This document shows, piece after piece, positions 5,996 to 9,235 of a DNA stretch of 9,235 nucleotides. A model generated the notes under the pieces. That model searched no databases and was not told the DNA's origin. It saw nothing but the letters and a program-made list of their open reading frames with translations. Numbering within the stretch: the stretch's first letter is position 1; every line of letters begins with the position of its first letter. Source of the stretch: Bacteroidota bacterium (GTDB lineage: Bacteria; Bacteroidota; Bacteroidia; Flavobacteriales_F; PHOS-HE28); assembly GCA_023428865.1 (NCBI GenBank), contig JAEYWT010000347.1, positions 1 through 9,235 of the forward strand, written 5' to 3'. The position numbers were made by a program, and so were the translations under genes.

Positions 5996-6508
5996 TTACT
6001 GGATGCCGAGCTTGGCTTTCACCAAGGGCAGGATGTCCTCACCCTTGTCGTGGTAAAGCACGACTCCGGTGCTCACATCGAATACGTAGGTGAAATTGTT
6101 GGCGGCTGCCACATCGGAAATGGCTTGGGTGGTGCGTTCCACCATGGGACGTAGCAGCTCCTCTTCCTGCTTGGAGAGGTCTTCCTGTGCCTTTTCCTGT
6201 GCCGCTTGGATGCGTTGCTCCAGATCACCGATCTCGCGCAACGCCATTTCCTTTTCGGTCTGCGTCATGGTCTCTGCACGCCCTTGTGCATCGGCCACCT
6301 TGGTCTGGTATTCGTTGCCCATCGCTTTCAGGCGCTCATCCAGCGTTTTGGCGAAGGCTTGCATCTTGGTCTCCGCATCCTTGCGCTCGGGCAGCATCAA
6401 CATCAGCTTCTGCCGGTCGATATGACCAAGTTTCAAGGTTTGCGAGAAGGCCGCGGGAATGCTGGTAAGTGCGATCGCGCAGGCGAGTACGATACGTTTC
6501 ATCGTCAT
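5996..6508 (-). CDS. ompH: OmpH/Skp-like periplasmic chaperone, second in array
   Basis: A 170-residue OmpH/Skp family protein. The signal peptide (KRIVLACAIALTSIPAAFS, cut before Q23) is followed by LGHIDRQKLM, a long Glu/Lys/Gln-rich helical hairpin and the closing FTYVFDVSTG / VKAKLG segment. It is the close duplicate of the downstream gene at 5465-5983. Two starts are possible, ATG at 6508 and ATG at 6502, two codons apart. The first overlaps the upstream stop by 4 bp (ATGA), typical of translational coupling; the second leaves a 2-bp gap. Both give the same mature protein. Expected role: periplasmic holdase for outer membrane proteins assembled by the BamA encoded in this operon. Confidence 0.88.
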   Translation of the reverse strand: MTMKRIVLACAIALTSIPAAFSQTLKLGHIDRQKLMLMLPERKDAETKMQAFAKTLDERLKAMGNEYQTKVADAQGRAETMTQTEKEMALREIGDLEQRIQAAQEKAQEDLSKQEEELLRPMVERTTQAISDVAAANNFTYVFDVSTGVVLYHDKGEDILPLVKAKLGIQ

Positions 6509-7182
6509 TTGGTTTTCATCGGTTGGCTACCACCGCGGTCCATGCCCTGCTGTGGTGTGGTCTGTTTGCCGCCGGGGTCTCTTTCCGGGCTCTGGGGTTC
6601 ATCGGTGGGGTCCTTGCCGAAATCCTCGTCCTTATCGTCTCCCCCCGCTTTTTCCTTGCCGGGTCGGATACCAAGCTTCCGCAACACGGTGTCGCTCTTG
6701 TCGTACTTCTCGCTGGCGAAAAGCAGGTTGCTCGATTGCCCGCCCACATCAAACACCGCGATGTAGCTCTGCCCGGCCACTTCTTTCACGGCATTGTACA
6801 CACGGTCTTGGATGGGCTGGATCAGCTCCGTACGCTTCTTGAAGAGGTCACCGTCCGGACCGAATCGTTTCTTCTGCAGATCACGCGCTTCGCGTTCGCG
6901 CCGGTCGATCTCGTCCAGCCGCGAGCGCTTCATCTCTTCGGTGAGCAGGATGGCTTCGGCGTTGTACGCATCGCGCATACGCTTGATCTGCTGGTAACGG
7001 TCGTCGATCTCCTCCTGCCATTGTTTCGAGGAGCGGTCCAGTTCCTTCTGCGCCGAGGTGTATTCGGGCATCTGGTCCAGGATGTAGCGCGTGTTCACGA
7101 ACGCGATACGCTGGGCCTGAATCTGCGGCGCTAATGCCAGCAGGGCCAGGAAGCCGAGTGTGAGGAGGGTCTTGCGTTTCAT
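6505..7182 (-). CDS. ompH: OmpH/Skp-like chaperone with charged C-terminal tail, first in array
   Basis: A 225-residue OmpH/Skp family protein, more distant from the other two. It has a signal peptide (MKRKTLLTLGFLALLALAPQIQA, cut before Q24), a start strand RIAFVNTRYILDQMPEY, a long coiled-coil-like helical part (about 41-135, many Arg, Lys and Glu) and the closing YIAVFDVGG plus LRKLGI segment near 173. Beyond that lies an extra tail of about 52 residues (174-225), rich in Gly, Asp, Lys, Pro and Gln with no hydrophobic core, so probably disordered. Skp-type proteins usually end soon after the closing strand. It starts 39 bp after bamA, the usual partner, and its stop overlaps the next gene's ATG. 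The tail could bind a partner or peptidoglycan, but nothing in the sequence proves that. Confidence 0.88.
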   Translation of the reverse strand: MKRKTLLTLGFLALLALAPQIQAQRIAFVNTRYILDQMPEYTSAQKELDRSSKQWQEEIDDRYQQIKRMRDAYNAEAILLTEEMKRSRLDEIDRREREARDLQKKRFGPDGDLFKKRTELIQPIQDRVYNAVKEVAGQSYIAVFDVGGQSSNLLFASEKYDKSDTVLRKLGIRPGKEKAGGDDKDEDFGKDPTDEPQSPERDPGGKQTTPQQGMDRGGSQPMKTK

Positions 7183-7221
7183 GCGGAAGCCGTCGAAAGT
7201 AGGCGATCCGGTAGGTTCGGA

Positions 7222-9235
7222 TCAGAGTTCGCCAAGATCTATGCCGATCGTGAAGTGGAACTGGCTGCGGGCCATGTTCGGCTGGCCGGGCACGTCGTCC
7301 AAGCGCCAGCCATAATCAAGCCCCATGGGGCCGAACATGGGCAGGAACAAGCGTAGACCCAAACCGGCCGAACGGTACAGTTTGAAGGGGTCGAAGTTGT
7401 CGAAGGAGCTCCAGGTGTTACCCGCTTGGGCGAAGGCCAAGGTGTAGATGGTGGCCGAGGGGTTGAGCGATACTGGGAAACGCAGTTCCGTGGTGTACTT
7501 CGCAACAACGAAGTTCCCGATGTTCGGTGATAGCGAGAAGTCGTCGTAGCCGCGCAGACCCACCACTTCACGCCCATCCAGCTGGAAGCCTGTAAGCGCC
7601 GCACCACCCAGGTAGAATCGCTCGAAGGGGGAGTTGCCCACCGCATCGTTGTACCGCCCGAGGAAGCCGAAGCCAGCACGGGCCATCAGCACCAAGTTGT
7701 GGCCGCTCTTGCTCCTTGTGAGCATGTTGAACCACTGGGTGGTGAATTTCCACTTGTGGAATTCGGCCCATTGGTAGCGCTGCTCGGGAGGCAAGGTGCG
7801 GAAGTCGCGACCACCAGGGAACCATAGCGAGAACGGTGGCGTAGCCTTCACGCTGAAGGTGATGTCCGATCCGGTGCGTGCGAAGAACGGCTGGTCCACC
7901 GAGTTGCGCGAGACCTGGAATTGGTATGCCAAAACGTTACTGTTGCCGTTCACGAAGTCGAACACCACACCACCACTGCTGAAGTTTCGCAGGTCGTAGT
8001 TCTGGTAGCTGAGGTTCTGGCGCAGGATGAAGTAGTCGTCTGGCCAGGTGAGGCGTTTGCCCAAGCCCAAGGTGGTTCCCCAGATCACCAGCTTCTGTAG
8101 GTTCGGGTTACGTACTCGGCCTTCATTGGTATTGATGTATGTGGTCTGGCCATTGGACTGTACCGAGCAATAGCCGGAGAAGCTGAGCGAGTTCGGCTTG
8201 CGGCCACCGAGCCATGGCTCCACGAAGCTCATGCTGTAGCTCTGGAAGAAGCGACCATTGGTCTGCGCACGCAGGTTCAAGGTTTGGCCATCACCAGCGG
8301 GCAGTGGTGTCCATGCTCCTTTCTTGAAAGTGTTGCGCAAGCTGAAGTTGGTGAACGATACACCGAGTGACATCACTACGCGGCCCGCGCCCCAACCACC
8401 GCTCAACTCTAGGCGGTCACTGGGTTTCTCTTCCACCGTGTACTCCAGATCCACCGTGCCGGAACGCGGGTCCTGGATCGGATTCACTCCCAAGGTCTCG
8501 GGGTTGAAATATCCCAGCGTGCTCAATTCGCGTTGGGTACGCATCACATCGCTGCGACTGAAGAGCTGGCCGGGTTTCGTTCGGATCTCCCGCCTTATCA
8601 CGTGCTCGTTCGTTTTGCTGTTCCCCTTGATCAGGATGCTGCGGATGCGGAACTGACGCCCTTCGCGGATCCGCAGGTCCAGGTCGATGCTGTCGCCTTC
8701 CACGAGGATCTCCACCGGATCGGGGTAGAAACTGAGGTAGCCATCGTCCATGTACAAGGAGGAGATGTCGCGCCCTGTGGGGTTCATGTACAGGCGGCTG
8801 TCCAGCAACTTCTTGTTGTACACGTCGCCCTTCTTGATGTTCAGGATCGACTTCAACGTGTCGGAGTCGTGCTTCGTGTTGCCGGTGATGTAGACGTTAC
8901 GCCAATGGAATTTCTGCCCTTCATCCACGGTGATGTCGATGCGCACCCGGTTCTCGCTCACGTAGTACATGGTGTCCTTCACGATGGCGGCGTTCCGGAA
9001 GCCTTTCTCGTTGAAGACATCGAGCATGGCGTTCTTATCCGCCTTGTAATCGGAAGAGATGAATTTGCTGCCGCCGAAGAAATTGTACCAGCGTTTGCGC
9101 TTGGTCTTCTTCATGGCACGACGCAGGCGTTTTGAAGGAACCTCTTCGTTGCCCGTGAAGGTGACGTCCTTGATCTTCACCTTCGGGCCTTTGTCCACCT
9201 TCAGGATCAGCAGCACGCTGTTCTCCATCAAGGTA
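7222..9235 (-). CDS. bamA: Outer membrane protein assembly factor BamA, 5' end beyond window
   Basis: Partial gene: the frame is open to the right edge, so the signal peptide and first POTRA domains are outside. The window holds about 670 codons. Counting from the TTG codon at 9231 as residue 1 (not a real start), three POTRA domains are visible at about 17-106, 107-192 and 193-270, each opening with a V-x-I-x-GN pattern (VTFTGN, VYITGN, ILIKGN) and closing in a beta strand before a charged Glu-containing turn. The barrel follows (about 275-669), with the conserved loop motif LRGYDD (559-564, the VRGF position in E. coli BamA) and MFGPMGLDYGW near the end. Bacteroidota BamA usually has five POTRAs, so about two should lie upstream. 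BamA folds and inserts outer membrane beta-barrels, and is essential in most Gram-negatives. The last residues are FTIGIDLGEL, ending in Leu rather than an aromatic residue. Confidence 0.93.
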   Translation of the reverse strand, partial: TLMENSVLLILKVDKGPKVKIKDVTFTGNEEVPSKRLRRAMKKTKRKRWYNFFGGSKFISSDYKADKNAMLDVFNEKGFRNAAIVKDTMYYVSENRVRIDITVDEGQKFHWRNVYITGNTKHDSDTLKSILNIKKGDVYNKKLLDSRLYMNPTGRDISSLYMDDGYLSFYPDPVEILVEGDSIDLDLRIREGRQFRIRSILIKGNSKTNEHVIRREIRTKPGQLFSRSDVMRTQRELSTLGYFNPETLGVNPIQDPRSGTVDLEYTVEEKPSDRLELSGGWGAGRVVMSLGVSFTNFSLRNTFKKGAWTPLPAGDGQTLNLRAQTNGRFFQSYSMSFVEPWLGGRKPNSLSFSGYCSVQSNGQTTYINTNEGRVRNPNLQKLVIWGTTLGLGKRLTWPDDYFILRQNLSYQNYDLRNFSSGGVVFDFVNGNSNVLAYQFQVSRNSVDQPFFARTGSDITFSVKATPPFSLWFPGGRDFRTLPPEQRYQWAEFHKWKFTTQWFNMLTRSKSGHNLVLMARAGFGFLGRYNDAVGNSPFERFYLGGAALTGFQLDGREVVGLRGYDDFSLSPNIGNFVVAKYTTELRFPVSLNPSATIYTLAFAQAGNTWSSFDNFDPFKLYRSAGLGLRLFLPMFGPMGLDYGWRLDDVPGQPNMARSQFHFTIGIDLGEL

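Noticed and set aside
6206..7134. Plus-strand open frames opposite the ompH genes (up to 221 codons)
   Set aside because: Antisense to clear OmpH coding sequence; the apparent hydrophobic stretches arise from the complement of charged helix codons.
7194..7201. Minus-strand TACTTTCG as an internal promoter box between bamA and the first ompH
   Set aside because: One mismatch to TAnnTTTG, no TTG at suitable spacing upstream, and the short gap fits simple co-transcription.
8533..9135. Plus-strand open frame (200 codons) opposite bamA
   Set aside because: Val/His/Asp-rich antisense shadow of the POTRA-coding region with no family resemblance.

Overview
The window looks like a chromosomal segment of a Bacteroidota bacterium, most likely a moderately GC-rich member of the Flavobacteriales or a close relative. 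Four things point there: the gene order bamA, several ompH/skp-like genes, murI; a TonB-dependent receptor with an N-terminal carboxypeptidase-regulatory-like domain; a small Cys-Cys / Pro-Pro exported protein of the HYC_CC_PP kind beside it; and promoter-like TAnnTTTG boxes with almost no Shine-Dalgarno sequences. No rRNA, tRNA, CRISPR array or complete insertion sequence is visible.

Left part (1-723): about 108 bp of non-coding, hairpin-rich sequence, possibly the end of a repeat or insertion element. It is followed on the minus strand by an Nfu-type iron-sulfur cluster carrier gene (109-723). The 124-bp gap at 724-847 holds two outward-facing TAnnTTTG boxes, one per direction.

Middle part (848-4607, plus strand): a compact set that looks metal-related. 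It contains a small membrane-anchored or exported cysteine-rich protein (848-1252), a TonB-dependent outer membrane receptor with a CC motif in its plug (1332-3575), and a periplasmic heavy-metal-associated (HMA) domain protein whose ATG overlaps the receptor stop codon (3572-3949). A 139-bp gap with inverted heptamer repeats follows, then a gamma-carbonic-anhydrase-like hexapeptide protein (4089-4607). The simplest reading is that receptor, HMA protein and cysteine-rich protein handle a soft metal ion such as copper across the envelope. The carbonic anhydrase-like gene may only be a neighbour.

Right part (4594-9235, minus strand): an envelope-biogenesis operon read right to left. It runs bamA (5' end outside the window), three consecutive OmpH/Skp-like periplasmic chaperone genes, then murI (glutamate racemase). 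Gaps are 39 bp or less, with one 4-bp overlap. BamA inserts outer membrane proteins, the Skp-like proteins hold their unfolded precursors in the periplasm, and MurI supplies D-glutamate for peptidoglycan. The second and third ompH genes are clear tandem duplicates. The murI and carbonic-anhydrase-like genes converge and overlap by 14 bp at their 3' ends.

No wholly new system is evident. The items most worth a second look are the cysteine-rich metal cluster, the inverted heptamer-repeat element at 3954-4079, the three-gene ompH array with a charged tail on its first member, and the possible mobile-element end abutting the nfu stop codon.
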